A DNA stretch of 64,000 nucleotides from Candidatus Defluviicoccus seviourii (GCA_900609035.2 UXAT02000003.1:1-64000); one strand, 5' to 3'. Counted from the stretch's first letter, positions 16,895-26,202 are shown. The notes: generated by a model not told the origin, from the letters alone. A program made the numbers and translations.

Positions 16895-18202
16895 TCAGTG
16901 CACGCTTTCGCCGTGCAGGCTCAAGTCGAGGCCGGTGACCTCGGCTTCCTGATCGACGCGCAAGCCGATGATGGCATCGATCACCTTGAGGATGATGAAG
17001 GTCGCGACCGCGCACCAGACGACGGTGGCCATGATGCCGACGAACTGCGTCCACACCTGGCCCGAATTGCCTTCGAGAAGGCCAGGTGTGCCGCCGATCG
17101 CCTCGACCGCAAAGACGCCGGTCAGAAGCGCGCCGACGATGCCGCCGATGCCGTGCACACCGAAGGCGTCGAGCGAGTCGTCGTACTTGAGCGTAGTCTT
17201 GAGCCACACCGCGCCCCAGAAGCAGGCGATGCCGGCTGCCGCGCCGATGAACAGGGCACCGACCGGCCCAACGAAACCGGATGCCGGCGTGATTGCCACC
17301 AGACCGCCGACGGCGCCGGAGATGATACCGAGCACGGAGGGCTTGCCGCGCAGCATCCACTCCACCAGCATCCAGGTCAGCGCAGCCGTCGCGGCAGCGA
17401 TCTGGGTCACAGCCATCGCCATTCCGGCGCGGCCGTCGGCAGCACCCGCCGAGCCGGCGTTAAAACCGAACCAGCCGACCCACAGCAACGAAGCGCCGAT
17501 CAGGCTCAAGGTCAAATTGTGCGGCGCCATGTTCTCGGAGCCGTAGCCGCGCCGCTTGCCGATCACGATCGCCGCCACCAGGCCGGCGATGCCGGCGTTG
17601 ATGTGCACGACGGTGCCACCGGCGAAATCAAGCACACCCTCACCGGCAAGGAAGCCGCCACCCCAAACCCAGTGAGCGACCGGCGCATAGACGATCAACC
17701 CCCACAGGCCCGTGAACCACAGGAGCGCCGAGAACTTCATTCGGTCGGCGAACGCACCGGTGATCAGCGCCGGCGTGATGATCGCAAACGTCATCTGGAA
17801 CATCATGAAGACGCTCTCAGGGATCGTCAGTGGCGCGAACAGGTCGCTCATGGCCATGCCCTGCATCAGCACACGGCTGAAACCACCGACGTAGGCGTTG
17901 AGATCGCCGCCATCGGTGAAGGCAAGGGAGTAGCCGACCACGATCCACAACACCGTGCTGAGGCAGCAGATCGCGAAGCTCTGCACCGCCGTTGCCAGCA
18001 CGTTCTTTTGCCGCACCATGCCGCAATAGAAAAGCGCCAAGCCAGGGATGGTCATCATCAGCACGAGCGCGGTCGAAGTCAGCATCCAGGCGGTATCGCC
18101 TTTATCAAGCACCGCCTCCTGGGCCAATGCAGCGCCGCTCGAACTCAGCAGCGCCAGCATGCCGAGTCCGGCGAGTTTCATGGGTTCCGCGAAACGGGGC
18201 AT
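16895..18202 (-). CDS. amtB: Ammonium transporter AmtB
   Basis: The 435-residue channel imports ammonium. A cleavable-looking signal peptide (MKLAGLGMLALLSSSGAALAQ) precedes about eleven membrane helices. Family landmarks include GLALFYCGMVRQKNVLAT, the pore region GGTVVHINAGIAGLVAA and DDSLDAFGVHGIGGIVGALLTG, which carries a conserved pore histidine. ATG 18202 is preferred over a longer upstream frame because AAGGAGAG lies at good spacing and it gives the signal peptide directly. A sigma-54-type promoter precedes it. No glnK gene, its usual partner, is adjacent, which is unusual. Confidence 0.95.
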   Translation of the reverse strand: MPRFAEPMKLAGLGMLALLSSSGAALAQEAVLDKGDTAWMLTSTALVLMMTIPGLALFYCGMVRQKNVLATAVQSFAICCLSTVLWIVVGYSLAFTDGGDLNAYVGGFSRVLMQGMAMSDLFAPLTIPESVFMMFQMTFAIITPALITGAFADRMKFSALLWFTGLWGLIVYAPVAHWVWGGGFLAGEGVLDFAGGTVVHINAGIAGLVAAIVIGKRRGYGSENMAPHNLTLSLIGASLLWVGWFGFNAGSAGAADGRAGMAMAVTQIAAATAALTWMLVEWMLRGKPSVLGIISGAVGGLVAITPASGFVGPVGALFIGAAAGIACFWGAVWLKTTLKYDDSLDAFGVHGIGGIVGALLTGVFAVEAIGGTPGLLEGNSGQVWTQFVGIMATVVWCAVATFIILKVIDAIIGLRVDQEAEVTGLDLSLHGESVH

Positions 18203-18636
18203 CGTACGGCTCTCCTTACGGTCCGGTCTTTGTTGGTCCCTCGGACGGGGATGTCCGTTGGTCTCTGGGCGCGATGGGGACGAGCAAGCGCTCACCAGCG
18301 CCCCAGCTTATCTTTACAAAGCCCGTGCCAGCCGCGCCCAGCCGCCGTTAAGGGGTTGTGATCAAGCCAATTCTGGGAGAATGCCGAAAAACGCGGCGCC
18401 ATCGAAGACCTGTGCCAGATGATTAAGCATTAGGCACTCTAGGCTTGCCCGATCATTTTTGCGGCATCAACTTGGGAGATGCTCCGAGTGAGGCCCCGGC
18501 TGCGCAGCCCGAGAAGCCGCCACGAAAGGTTCATGATGTCGGCATGCTGCAATGCAAAACTGGCGATCGGACGAAAAGGGAGAACGTGCTATGCTTCGAA
18601 GGCTTTAGTTCTATTGAGTTGAGGGAGGCCCCCGCT
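18203..18636. other. Divergent control region between amtB and phaC
   Basis: No gene is visible. The left half contains the sigma-54-type promoter of amtB (18315-18331). The right half should hold the phaC promoter, but no convincing -35/-10 pair stands out. GAGGGAGG shortly before 18637 is a good ribosome-binding site for phaC. Confidence 0.6.
18315..18331 (-). promoter_or_regulatory. Sigma-54 (RpoN) promoter for amtB
   Basis: On the minus strand CTGGCACGGGCTTTGTA matches the -24/-12 pattern TGGCACG-N4-TTGCA with correct spacing and one mismatch (TTGTA for TTGCA). It lies about 113 bp before the amtB start and points toward it. RpoN with NtrC control of ammonium transporters under nitrogen limitation is established in proteobacteria. 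Use of this site here is inferred. Confidence 0.7.
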
Positions 18637-20478
18637 ATGGCCGACGAACCCTTCCAAGTACCGCAACCGCTGCCCGCGGCCGCGACAACCACTCAATCAG
18701 CCGCCGCGCCGGACGCTGCGCCCAAGCGTCGCATCAGCGATCGCCCGGATGTTATGCCGGATGTGTTCGACAGCATCGATCGCACGGTCAATGCACGGCT
18801 CGCCACCCTGACCTTCGGGATGTCGCCGGTGGCGCTTGCGATGCAGACCTTTGACTGGATGGCGCATCTCGCTGCCTCGCCGGGCAAGCAGTACCAACTG
18901 GCGGAGAAGGCGGGCCGCAAGCTGGCGCGGTTTGCCGAATACGCGGTCCGCTCGGCGTTCGAACCGCAGTCGCCGCCCTGCATCGAGCCCCTGCCGCAGG
19001 ACCACCGCTTCGATCACCCTGGGTGGCGGCGGTTTCCCTACAATCTGATCTATCAGTCGTTCTTGATGCATCAGCAGTGGTGGCACAACGCCACCACCGA
19101 GGTACGCGGGGTCTCGCCGCGCAGCGAGGCGGCAGTGTCGTTCGGCGCGCGCCAAGTGCTCGACATGATGTCGCCGTCGAACATTCCGTTCCTCAATCCG
19201 GAGATCATCGAGGCGACGGCGCGCGAGCGCGGCGCCAACCTGTTGCGGGGCCTCTCCAACTTCATCGACGACGTCCGTCGCAACCAGATTGGCGACAAGC
19301 CGGCAGGGAGCGAGGCTTATGTCGTCGGCCAGAACGTCGCCGTTACGCCCGGCAAGGTGATCTTCCGCAACCACCTGATGGAGCTGATTCAATACACACC
19401 GACGACGCGCACCACGCAGCGCGAGCCAGTGCTGATGCAGTCGGCGTGGATGATGAAATACTACATCATGGATCTGTCGCCGCAGAACTCGCTCGTCAAA
19501 TACCTGGTCGAGCGCGGCCACACGGTCTTCATGATCTCCTGGCGTAATCCCGGTCCCGAGGACCGCGACCTCGGCATGGAGGACTACCGCCGGCTCGGCA
19601 CCTTGGCGGCGATAGACGTAATTTCGGACTTGCTGCCGGGACGCAAGATCCACGCTGTCGGCTATTGTTTGGGCGGCATCTTGCTCACCATCGCCGCCGC
19701 GACCATGGCGCGCGATGGCGACGAGCGGCTCGCCTCCATCACGCTGTTCACCACGCTGACCGATTTCACCGAGGTCGGCGAAATGGCGGTATTCATGGAT
19801 CCGAGCCAGATCGCATTCATGGAAGACATGATGTGGGACCAGGGCTACCTCGACGCCGAACAGGCGTCGGGCAGCTTCCAGATGCTGAAATCCCGCGATC
19901 TGATCTGGTCGAAGATGGTGCGCGAGTACTTTCTCGGCGAACGCGAGCCGATCTTCGACCTCATGGCTTGGAACGCCGACGGCACCCGCATGCCCTACCG
20001 GCAGCATTCGGAACTGCTGCGCCGGCTCTATGCCGACAACGAGCTGTTCCAGGGCAAGTACCGTGTTGGCGGCCGGCCGATCCAGATCAGCGATATCCAT
20101 GTGCCGATTTTCTCGGTTGCGGCCGAGGCCGACCATGTGGCGCCGTGGCGCTCGGTGTTCAAGCTGCACCTGCAGAGCGATGCCACCCAGCTCACCTTTG
20201 TGCTGACCAAGGGTGGCCACAACGTTGGCATTGTCAACGAGCCGGGGCGGCCGCGCCGCAATTTCCGCCTGCGAACCATCAAGGAGGGCGAGCGCGCTCC
20301 TGATGCCGATACCTGGGTGGCGGAAACGCCGGTGCGCGAAGGCTCTTGGTGGCCGGCGTGGCACGAGTGGCTGGTCGAGCATTCCTCCGGAATGGAGCCA
20401 GCGCCGATGCCGGGCGAACCTGCCAGGGGCTATCCACCGTTGGGCGATGCGCCGGGCACCTATGTCCTCGCCGGCTGA
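18637..20478 (+). CDS. phaC: Class I poly(3-hydroxyalkanoate) synthase PhaC
   Basis: The 613-residue enzyme polymerises (R)-hydroxyacyl-CoA into storage polyester on granules. The lipase-like box GYCLGG gives nucleophile Cys344. Asp499 in EADHVAPW and His528 in KGGHNVGIVN complete the triad. The size and lack of a phaE partner fit class I. ATG 18637 is chosen over the longer frame because GAGGGAGG precedes it and the sequence MADEPFQVPQPLP starts a typical disordered leader. No phaA, phaB or phasin gene lies nearby. Its 3' end overlaps chrA by 17 bp. Confidence 0.95.
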   Translation: MADEPFQVPQPLPAAATTTQSAAAPDAAPKRRISDRPDVMPDVFDSIDRTVNARLATLTFGMSPVALAMQTFDWMAHLAASPGKQYQLAEKAGRKLARFAEYAVRSAFEPQSPPCIEPLPQDHRFDHPGWRRFPYNLIYQSFLMHQQWWHNATTEVRGVSPRSEAAVSFGARQVLDMMSPSNIPFLNPEIIEATARERGANLLRGLSNFIDDVRRNQIGDKPAGSEAYVVGQNVAVTPGKVIFRNHLMELIQYTPTTRTTQREPVLMQSAWMMKYYIMDLSPQNSLVKYLVERGHTVFMISWRNPGPEDRDLGMEDYRRLGTLAAIDVISDLLPGRKIHAVGYCLGGILLTIAAATMARDGDERLASITLFTTLTDFTEVGEMAVFMDPSQIAFMEDMMWDQGYLDAEQASGSFQMLKSRDLIWSKMVREYFLGEREPIFDLMAWNADGTRMPYRQHSELLRRLYADNELFQGKYRVGGRPIQISDIHVPIFSVAAEADHVAPWRSVFKLHLQSDATQLTFVLTKGGHNVGIVNEPGRPRRNFRLRTIKEGERAPDADTWVAETPVREGSWWPAWHEWLVEHSSGMEPAPMPGEPARGYPPLGDAPGTYVLAG

Positions 20479-21730
20479 AGCGGAAGCGGAGACAAGCGAA
20501 GGCCCTTCCGGCGGGCGCGAAGGCAACTGGGGTGAGGTGCTGCGCGCGTTCCTGATCCTTGGTGTCACTTCCTTCGGCGGGCCGGTCGCGCATATCGGCT
20601 ATTTCCGTGAGGCTTTCGTCGTTCGCCGCCGCTGGCTCAGCGAACGTGCCTATGCCGATCTGGTCGCGCTTTGTCAGTTCCTTCCCGGCCCGGCATCCAG
20701 CCAGATCGGCGTCGCGATCGGCCTAGCCCGCGCCGGAATGAAAGGTGCATTTGCCGCCTGGGCCGCCTTCACGTTGCCTTCGGCGCTGTTGATGGTGCTG
20801 TTTGCCTACGGAACCGGCTGGATCGGCGCTGCGGCCGGGACCGGGTGGCTGCGCGGCGTCAAGGTCGTCGCAGTCGCAGTGGTGGCGCAGGCGGTGCTGA
20901 CGATGGCACGCAGCCTCTGTCCCGACCGTACCCGCGCCGGATTCGCGGTCGCGGCCGCCGCGCTGACCCTCCTGCTGCCCGGCTGGGGGGCGCAGATCGG
21001 CGTCATCGCGGGCGGCGGCGTGCTGGGCCTGCTGCTGCTGCGGGGGAAAGGCACTGGCACTGACGAGGTGGAGCCAGACGGCGGCTCGCAGCTGGCGGGT
21101 TCACTCAGGCCGCGCCAGGCCGCAGGCGCCTTGATCGCCTTCTTCAGCCTGCTCGCCCTCTTGCCGGCGCTGGCCGCGGCCGCCGGCGGCAGCCAGACGC
21201 TCAGCGCCCTGGCCGGCTTCTATCGCGCCGGTGCACTGGTGTTCGGCGGTGGCCATGTCGTGCTGCCGCTGTTGGATGCTGTCGTCGTGGCGCCCGGCCG
21301 GATCTCGAGCGATGCCTTCCTCGCTGGCTATGGCGCGGCACAAGCCGTGCCGGGGCCGTTGTTCAGTTTCGCGGCCTATCTGGGCACGCTGTTGGCCCCG
21401 GGTGCCGCAGGGCTCGCCAGCGCGGCCTTGTGCTTAGGCGCCCTCTATTTGCCGTCGTTCCTGGTGTTGTTCGGCACCTTGCCGTTCTGGCAGCGGCTGC
21501 GGCAGCGGCGCCAAGCGCAAGCTGCGCTCTCCGGCATCAACGCCGCCGTCGTCGGCCTTCTTCTGGCGGCGCTCTACGATCCGGTGTGGGTCGCAGGCGT
21601 GCACAACCGCGCCGACGCAGCGCTGGTTTTCGTCTGCCTACTCCTCTTGGAAGGGTGGCGGCTCCCTTCCTGGGCCGTGGTCGGAGTGGGCGCGCTGGCC
21701 GGCACCGGCCTCGCCATGGCCGGGCTCTAG
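20462..21730 (+). CDS. chrA: Chromate-type ion efflux transporter ChrA, two-domain
   Basis: The 422-residue membrane protein has two homologous CHR halves. Each starts with a short amphipathic stretch and has about five helices. The first carries FGGPVAHIGYFREAFV and LCQFLPGPASSQIGVAIG; the second carries VFGGGHVVLPLLDAVVV and YGAAQAVPGPLFSFAAYLG. Bidomain ChrA proteins expel chromate or are linked to sulphate-like anions. No chrB regulator is present, so resistance is not certain. ATG 20462 lies inside the end of phaC, implying coupling with it, a functionally odd pair. The stop codon falls within the left arm of a 123-bp inverted-repeat element. Confidence 0.9.
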   Translation: MSSPAEAEAETSEGPSGGREGNWGEVLRAFLILGVTSFGGPVAHIGYFREAFVVRRRWLSERAYADLVALCQFLPGPASSQIGVAIGLARAGMKGAFAAWAAFTLPSALLMVLFAYGTGWIGAAAGTGWLRGVKVVAVAVVAQAVLTMARSLCPDRTRAGFAVAAAALTLLLPGWGAQIGVIAGGGVLGLLLLRGKGTGTDEVEPDGGSQLAGSLRPRQAAGALIAFFSLLALLPALAAAAGGSQTLSALAGFYRAGALVFGGGHVVLPLLDAVVVAPGRISSDAFLAGYGAAQAVPGPLFSFAAYLGTLLAPGAAGLASAALCLGALYLPSFLVLFGTLPFWQRLRQRRQAQAALSGINAAVVGLLLAALYDPVWVAGVHNRADAALVFVCLLLLEGWRLPSWAVVGVGALAGTGLAMAGL

Positions 21731-21848
21731 TGCACTGGCACAAACCGAGCGTACATCCTGTTTGTGGCGAAAGTGCACGCGATTCAATGTGTTGTGCAGC
21801 GACATCCTTGTTCGGGCGTGAATCGCCCGATTGGGTCGCTGCACTAGA
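21726..21848. repeat. MITE-like inverted-repeat element between convergent genes
   Basis: TCTAGTGCA at 21726-21734 is the exact reverse complement of TGCACTAGA at 21840-21848. Inside are two strong foldbacks. CACAAAC/GTTTGTG spans 21739-21766. A nested structure with GTGCAGCGAC/GTCGCTGCAC outside (21794-21844) encloses CGGGCG/CGCCCG. Both flanking genes, chrA and the ZntB-type gene, end with TAG stop codons inside the two arms. It could be a miniature transposable element, a dispersed extragenic repeat, or a bidirectional terminator. No second copy was found in this window. Confidence 0.65.
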
Positions 21849-22872
21849 TCCAACCCATCCGGCGCAGGATGAGGGCCTGGACGCCAAGGAGAAACACGAT
21901 CAGCCCCGCCAACTCGAAAAAGGCATCGGGGTTCTCCTGTCCTGGAATGCCGCCAATGTTGGCGCCCAAGAGGCCTGCGACCAGGCTGGGCGGCAGTAAC
22001 AGCCCGGCAATCGCGGTGAAGCGGTAGGTGGTGCGCGCGATCTTTTCGGAGATCATCGCGGCGAGGTCATCGTGCAGCAGCGAGGTGCGGTCGCGGATGG
22101 CGTCCAGATCCTCAATGTGGCGGACCAGGCTGTCGATCACGCCGCGCAGGCGCATCCGGTCGCGCTTGTCCAGCATCGTGGTGTCTTCGTTGCGCAACTG
22201 GTAGAGCGCGTCCCGCTGCGGCCCGAGATAGCGGCGCAGATGAATGGCGCGGCGGCGGATGTCGGCAATCTCGCGGCGCAGTTCACCCATCGCGGTGCCA
22301 ATGATCTCCTCCTCGAGGCCCTCGACCTCGTCCTCCATCTCCTCCAGAACCGGGTCCAAGTCGCGGACCATCTTATCCGCGATCTGGCCGAGGAGGCCGC
22401 CGGGTCCGCGCGGTCCGCGCCCGTTCTTGAGCGCGATGCGGATATCGCGCAGTGCGGACAGCGCGTGCGTCTTGTCCCGCAGCGTCAACGCGCGGCTCGG
22501 CATTATCCAAACGTGCAGCGGTACCAGTTGCAGGCTGCTGCCGGGGGCGAGATTGATGCCGCGCAGGATGAGCAGCAGCGCATCGTCGATGTGCTCAACC
22601 CGTGGCCGGGAATCCTCGGCGATCAGGGCTTCGGCGATCAGGGGATCGATGCCGCTGGGTCCCATCACCCATGCCTGCGCCTCGGGAGCGTCGCGCTCGA
22701 GGTGCACCCACAAGAAGCCTTGCTCCGGCTTCCACGTCGCAACGCCTTGCCAGTCGAGCTCTACACACCCGCCCCTGCCGTCGAGCACCACGGCGAAGCG
22801 CAACCCTGGCTCCACGCCCGCCGGCAGGTCGAGGGTCGGCCGGCCGGCACGTGCTGCCTCCTCCGCCATCAT
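21844..22872 (-). CDS. zntB: CorA-superfamily zinc transporter, ZntB type
   Basis: About 342 residues. A large cytosolic domain of roughly 285 residues rich in charged helices precedes two membrane helices. The loop between the helices carries GANIGGIPG. That is the ZntB-type selectivity loop, rather than the GMN signature of magnesium CorA proteins. ZntB proteins move Zn2+ by proton coupling. Start choice is ATG 22872, with AAGGGG upstream; ATG 22869 and 22890 are alternatives. The stop codon lies in the right arm of the inverted-repeat element. Confidence 0.88.
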   Translation of the reverse strand: MMAEEAARAGRPTLDLPAGVEPGLRFAVVLDGRGGCVELDWQGVATWKPEQGFLWVHLERDAPEAQAWVMGPSGIDPLIAEALIAEDSRPRVEHIDDALLLILRGINLAPGSSLQLVPLHVWIMPSRALTLRDKTHALSALRDIRIALKNGRGPRGPGGLLGQIADKMVRDLDPVLEEMEDEVEGLEEEIIGTAMGELRREIADIRRRAIHLRRYLGPQRDALYQLRNEDTTMLDKRDRMRLRGVIDSLVRHIEDLDAIRDRTSLLHDDLAAMISEKIARTTYRFTAIAGLLLPPSLVAGLLGANIGGIPGQENPDAFFELAGLIVFLLGVQALILRRMGWI

Positions 22873-22902
22873 CCGCACCCCTTGTCGCAAACCGTTGCCC
22901 GC

Positions 22903-23769
22903 TCATCCGCTAGCGCCTGCGAACGCGGCCAGGTCGGCGGCAAACCGGTCCGGCTGATTGACATGCGGCGAATGATCCGCGTTAGCGTAAATCACCAGCT
23001 GCGCGCCGGCAATCGCATCGCGCACGTAAGGTCCTGTTGCGGGTGGGTAATAGTTGCTCTCCGCGCCATAGACGAGGAGCGTCGGCACGCTGATCGCCGG
23101 CAAGACGGGACGGAAATCGGCGCCCGAGAGCGTCGGCCAGACCTCGATGAGCGGCCGCGCGTCGAGCATGCCGAGGTAGGCCGCGAGCCGCTGCAGGCTT
23201 GGGTGCCGGCTCTTGTAGCGTTCGCGCGCGGCGCTATTGAGGCCAAAGGCGATCAGCCGGATTACCGCTTCGACGAAATCAGCCTGCATCGCGGTGATGA
23301 ACGCCTGATCGCGGCTGGCCGGCCAGTCGCCATAGATGCCGAGCGGCCAGGTCGCATCGGTTGTGAGCCGCGGCGATTGATCGATGAAGCACAGCTTGCC
23401 GAGCCGACCGCAGCCGTGGCGGGCAATGTAGGCCCAGAGCGTGAGCGCGCCCATCGAATGGCCGACGACCGCCGGCTGTTCGAGGCCGAAATGATCGAGG
23501 AGACACGCAAGGTCGTCCGCCATCCGCGTCACGCTCACGCTTCCCCGCACCGAGGCCGGCACCACGTGGCTGCCGTGACTGCCGTGCCCGCGCGCGTCCC
23601 AGCGGTAGACCGTGAAACGGTCGGTAAGGCGGTGCGCGATCGGCTCCCACACCCGGTGGCTCGAAGCCCATTCGTGCAGAAGCACCAGCGGTGGGCCGTG
23701 GCCAGTCACCTGCGCAAAGATGTCCTGGCCGTCGTCGGCCTGAAACAGGATCAGCCCCGGTTCCGTCAT
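22903..23769 (-). CDS. Alpha/beta-fold hydrolase
   Basis: The 288-residue serine hydrolase has nucleophile elbow GHSMGAL, an oxyanion region in LVLLHEWASSHRVWEP, an acid in the PTLLVYGAESNYY region, and the catalytic histidine in NADHSPHV near the C-terminus. ATG 23769 is chosen to start close to the first strand; an ATG five codons upstream is possible. The fold is certain but the substrate is not. It lies between the ZntB-type and gshB genes, all leftward, with about 45 bp to gshB. Confidence 0.85.
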   Translation of the reverse strand: MTEPGLILFQADDGQDIFAQVTGHGPPLVLLHEWASSHRVWEPIAHRLTDRFTVYRWDARGHGSHGSHVVPASVRGSVSVTRMADDLACLLDHFGLEQPAVVGHSMGALTLWAYIARHGCGRLGKLCFIDQSPRLTTDATWPLGIYGDWPASRDQAFITAMQADFVEAVIRLIAFGLNSAARERYKSRHPSLQRLAAYLGMLDARPLIEVWPTLSGADFRPVLPAISVPTLLVYGAESNYYPPATGPYVRDAIAGAQLVIYANADHSPHVNQPDRFAADLAAFAGASG

Positions 23770-23814
23770 TGGTCCTGGCTCCACCCCGGCATCGGTCCTG
23801 GCTCCTCGCGTGCC

Positions 23815-24768
23815 CTAGAGCCGCGTCGCGTGAAAGCGCGCCTCGAAGGCATCCCACAGCTCGGCTTCCAGGCAAACGCCATCGAAGCGGCCGATCTCCT
23901 GAATGCCGGTCGGTGAGGTGACGTTGATCTCCGTGAGCCAGTCGCCAATGACATCGATGCCGACGAAGATCAAGCCGCGCGCCTTCAGCTCCGGGCCGAT
24001 CATCGCGCAGATCTCGTGCTCGCGCGGCGTCAGCGTCGCCTTCTCCGCCCGCGCGCCAACGTGCAGGTTGGCGCGCGCCTCGCCCGCCTTCGGCACCCGG
24101 CGCACGGCACCGGCGGCGCGACCATCGATAAGGATGATGCGCTTGTCGCCGGCGCGGACCTGCGGCAGGTACTCCTGGACGACGATCGGCTCGCGATAGA
24201 GCTGGGTGAACATCTCCAGGAGCGCATTCAGATTGTCGTCCTCAGCGTCGACGTGGAAGACGCCGGCGCCGCCATTGCCGAACAGCGGCTTGATGACGAT
24301 CTCGCGGTATTCGCGGCGAAAAGCGGCAATCTCGTCGCGGTCGGACGTGATCAGCGTCGGCGGCATCAACTCCGGAAAGCGGGTGACGAACAGCTTCTCC
24401 GGTGCGTTGCGCACCTCGACGGGGTCGTTGATGACGAGTGTCTGCGGGTGGATGTGCTGCAGGATGTGGGTGGCGGTGATGTACGCCATGTCGAACGGCG
24501 GATCCTGACGCATCAGCACCATGTCGACCTCGGCAAGGTCGATCGTCTCCGGTGTGCCGAGGAGGTAATGATCGTCCAGCACCCGCTGCACCTCGAGCGC
24601 GCACGCCGTGGCCGTCACCCGTCCGCGCGTAAAGGAAAGCGCATGCGGCAGGTAGTGCAGCAGATGATGGCCACGCCGCTGCGCCTCAAGCGCCAGCGCA
24701 AAGCTGGAGTCGGTCTCGATGTTGATGGTCTCGATCGGATCCATCTGGATGGCGACGGTCAGACCCAT
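23815..24768 (-). CDS. gshB: Glutathione synthetase
   Basis: The 317-residue ATP-grasp enzyme adds glycine to gamma-glutamylcysteine. It carries the N-terminal substrate domain ([25 protein letters not shown]), the [12 protein letters not shown] block, the ATP-grasp glycine-rich loop [15 protein letters not shown] and the magnesium-binding end [20 protein letters not shown]. Length and motif order match bacterial GshB. It lies downstream of rsmI and yraN, a common alphaproteobacterial cluster. gshA is not in the window. Confidence 0.97.
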   Translation of the reverse strand: MGLTVAIQMDPIETINIETDSSFALALEAQRRGHHLLHYLPHALSFTRGRVTATACALEVQRVLDDHYLLGTPETIDLAEVDMVLMRQDPPFDMAYITATHILQHIHPQTLVINDPVEVRNAPEKLFVTRFPELMPPTLITSDRDEIAAFRREYREIVIKPLFGNGGAGVFHVDAEDDNLNALLEMFTQLYREPIVVQEYLPQVRAGDKRIILIDGRAAGAVRRVPKAGEARANLHVGARAEKATLTPREHEICAMIGPELKARGLIFVGIDVIGDWLTEINVTSPTGIQEIGRFDGVCLEAELWDAFEARFHATRL

Positions 24769-24802
24769 GGCGTTTCGCTCTCCTCAGGCAGCAGCATCGG
24801 CC

Positions 24803-25210
24803 TCAGTCGTCGGCCCGCCACGCGTCCCGGATGTGCCGCGGCCAGCGCCAGGGCGCCATCAACATCAGATCGAAGCGAACGCATTCAAGGCGCGGGTCCT
24901 GCTGCCGCGACAGGAACGCTTCGGCGGCGCGGACGATACGCCGGCGCTGGGCAGGACTCAAGGTGTCGGCGTCCGGCGCCCGGGCACGGCTTTTTACCTC
25001 GACGAACGCGACAACGGCGCCGCGGCGGGCGACGATGTCGATCTCGCCCACCGGTGTGCGCAGATCGCAGGCAAGGATGCTGTAGCCCTTGAAGCGCAGG
25101 AGCAACCGCGCCGCGTGCTCGGCAAGGCGGCCGAACCGCTGCGCCGCCCGGCGGCGGTCTGGATGCTGGGGGCCCGGATGTGGGCGGCCAAGATGCGGGC
25201 GGGCCGCCAT
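24803..25210 (-). CDS. yraN: YraN family (UPF0102) endonuclease-like protein
   Basis: The 135-residue protein carries the UPF0102 core: an RAAQRFGRLAEHAARLLLRFKGY start, the restriction-endonuclease-like D-(x)-EVK signature in GEIDIVARRGAVVAFVEVK, and the late QDPRLECVRFDLM block. Members are predicted nucleases of unknown role. The ATG overlaps the rsmI stop by one base (TGATG), so it is translated with rsmI, the usual partner. Confidence 0.9.
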   Translation of the reverse strand: MAARPHLGRPHPGPQHPDRRRAAQRFGRLAEHAARLLLRFKGYSILACDLRTPVGEIDIVARRGAVVAFVEVKSRARAPDADTLSPAQRRRIVRAAEAFLSRQQDPRLECVRFDLMLMAPWRWPRHIRDAWRADD

Positions 25211-26202
25211 CAGTCGTCGCCGTCGTCAGCGACATCTTCAGCGACATCGTCCTCAAGCGCCGCGTGTCCGCGATCGAGAGCGATCGCGCGGGCATAGAGG
25301 GGGCGCCGCGGCAGATCGAGCTCCTGCGCCACGGCTGTGGCTGCTGCCCGCGGCGAACTGCCAACGAGTGCTTCGCTGAGCATACGGTCGATATCCGCCG
25401 GATCGGGTGCAGCGGCAGCCGCGGCGGGGCTGATCACCAGCGTCACTTCGCCCTTCGGCGGTGGACCCGCGGCGACGGCAGCAGCCAGCTCCGGAAGCGT
25501 GCCGCGGCGGACCTCTTCGAACAGCTTTGTCAGTTCGCGCGTGACCGCCGCCGGCCGCGCGCCTAACACGCGCGCCAGATCGGCGAGCGTCGCGGCCAGC
25601 CGGTGCGGCGCCTCCATGACGACGAGGCTCGCCGGTAGTGTGGCGAGCACCTCGATTTCCTTCAGCCGCGCCGTTTGCCGGGGCGGCAGGAAGCCAGCGA
25701 AGAAGAACCGCTCGCATGGCATGCCGGCGACGCTCAGGGCGGCCATGACTGCGCTCGGTCCCGGCACCGGGACGACGGTGACGCCTTCTTCGATGCAGGT
25801 CTGCACGAGCCGAAAGCCAGGGTCGGAGATGAGCGGCGTGCCGGCATCGCTGACGAAGGCGATCGCGGCGCCGGCCTTGATGCGGGCGACGAGCTGCGTT
25901 GCGGCCGTCCGCTCGTTGTGGTCGTGGCATGGCACGAGCGGCTTGCGGATGCCGTGGATTGCCAACAGCCGGGCGGTGACGCGGGTATCCTCACATGCAA
26001 TCGCCTCGACCGCGTTGAGCACGGCGAGCGCGCGCAGGGTGATGTCGCGGGCGTTGCCGATCGGGGTCGCCACGAGGTAGAGGGCGGGCGCGAGCGCGCC
26101 GGCTTCCGAGGCGGCCCCAGCCGACGGCGGCTGTTTACGCGCGCTGCGAGTATCGCTAGGCTGGCGGCGAGCAGGCTTTCTGGAACGCGCCACGGGCGCC
26201 AT
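25210..26202 (-). CDS. rsmI: 16S rRNA 2'-O-methyltransferase RsmI
   Basis: The 330-residue tetrapyrrole-methylase-fold enzyme methylates C1402 of 16S rRNA using SAM. Motifs are LYLVATPIGNARDITLRAL, CEDTRVTARLL, FVSDAGTPLISDPGF and VPVPGPSAVMAAL. ATG 26202 is used although the frame is open far upstream. The upstream part lies opposite the LppC gene and lacks family similarity. The N-terminal 45 residues are a basic Arg/Lys/Pro-rich extension. The start is seven bases from that of the divergent LppC gene, so both promoters must overlap the other gene's coding DNA. Confidence 0.93.
   Translation of the reverse strand: MAPVARSRKPARRQPSDTRSARKQPPSAGAASEAGALAPALYLVATPIGNARDITLRALAVLNAVEAIACEDTRVTARLLAIHGIRKPLVPCHDHNERTAATQLVARIKAGAAIAFVSDAGTPLISDPGFRLVQTCIEEGVTVVPVPGPSAVMAALSVAGMPCERFFFAGFLPPRQTARLKEIEVLATLPASLVVMEAPHRLAATLADLARVLGARPAAVTRELTKLFEEVRRGTLPELAAAVAAGPPPKGEVTLVISPAAAAAAPDPADIDRMLSEALVGSSPRAAATAVAQELDLPRRPLYARAIALDRGHAALEDDVAEDVADDGDD

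Noticed and set aside
16892..18361. 489-codon plus-strand frame opposite amtB
   Set aside because: His/Asp/Arg-rich sequence typical of antisense to a membrane protein; AmtB motifs are on the minus strand.
18697..20568. 623-codon minus-strand frame opposite phaC
   Set aside because: phaC on the plus strand has its catalytic triad in frame; the opposite frame shows no domain.
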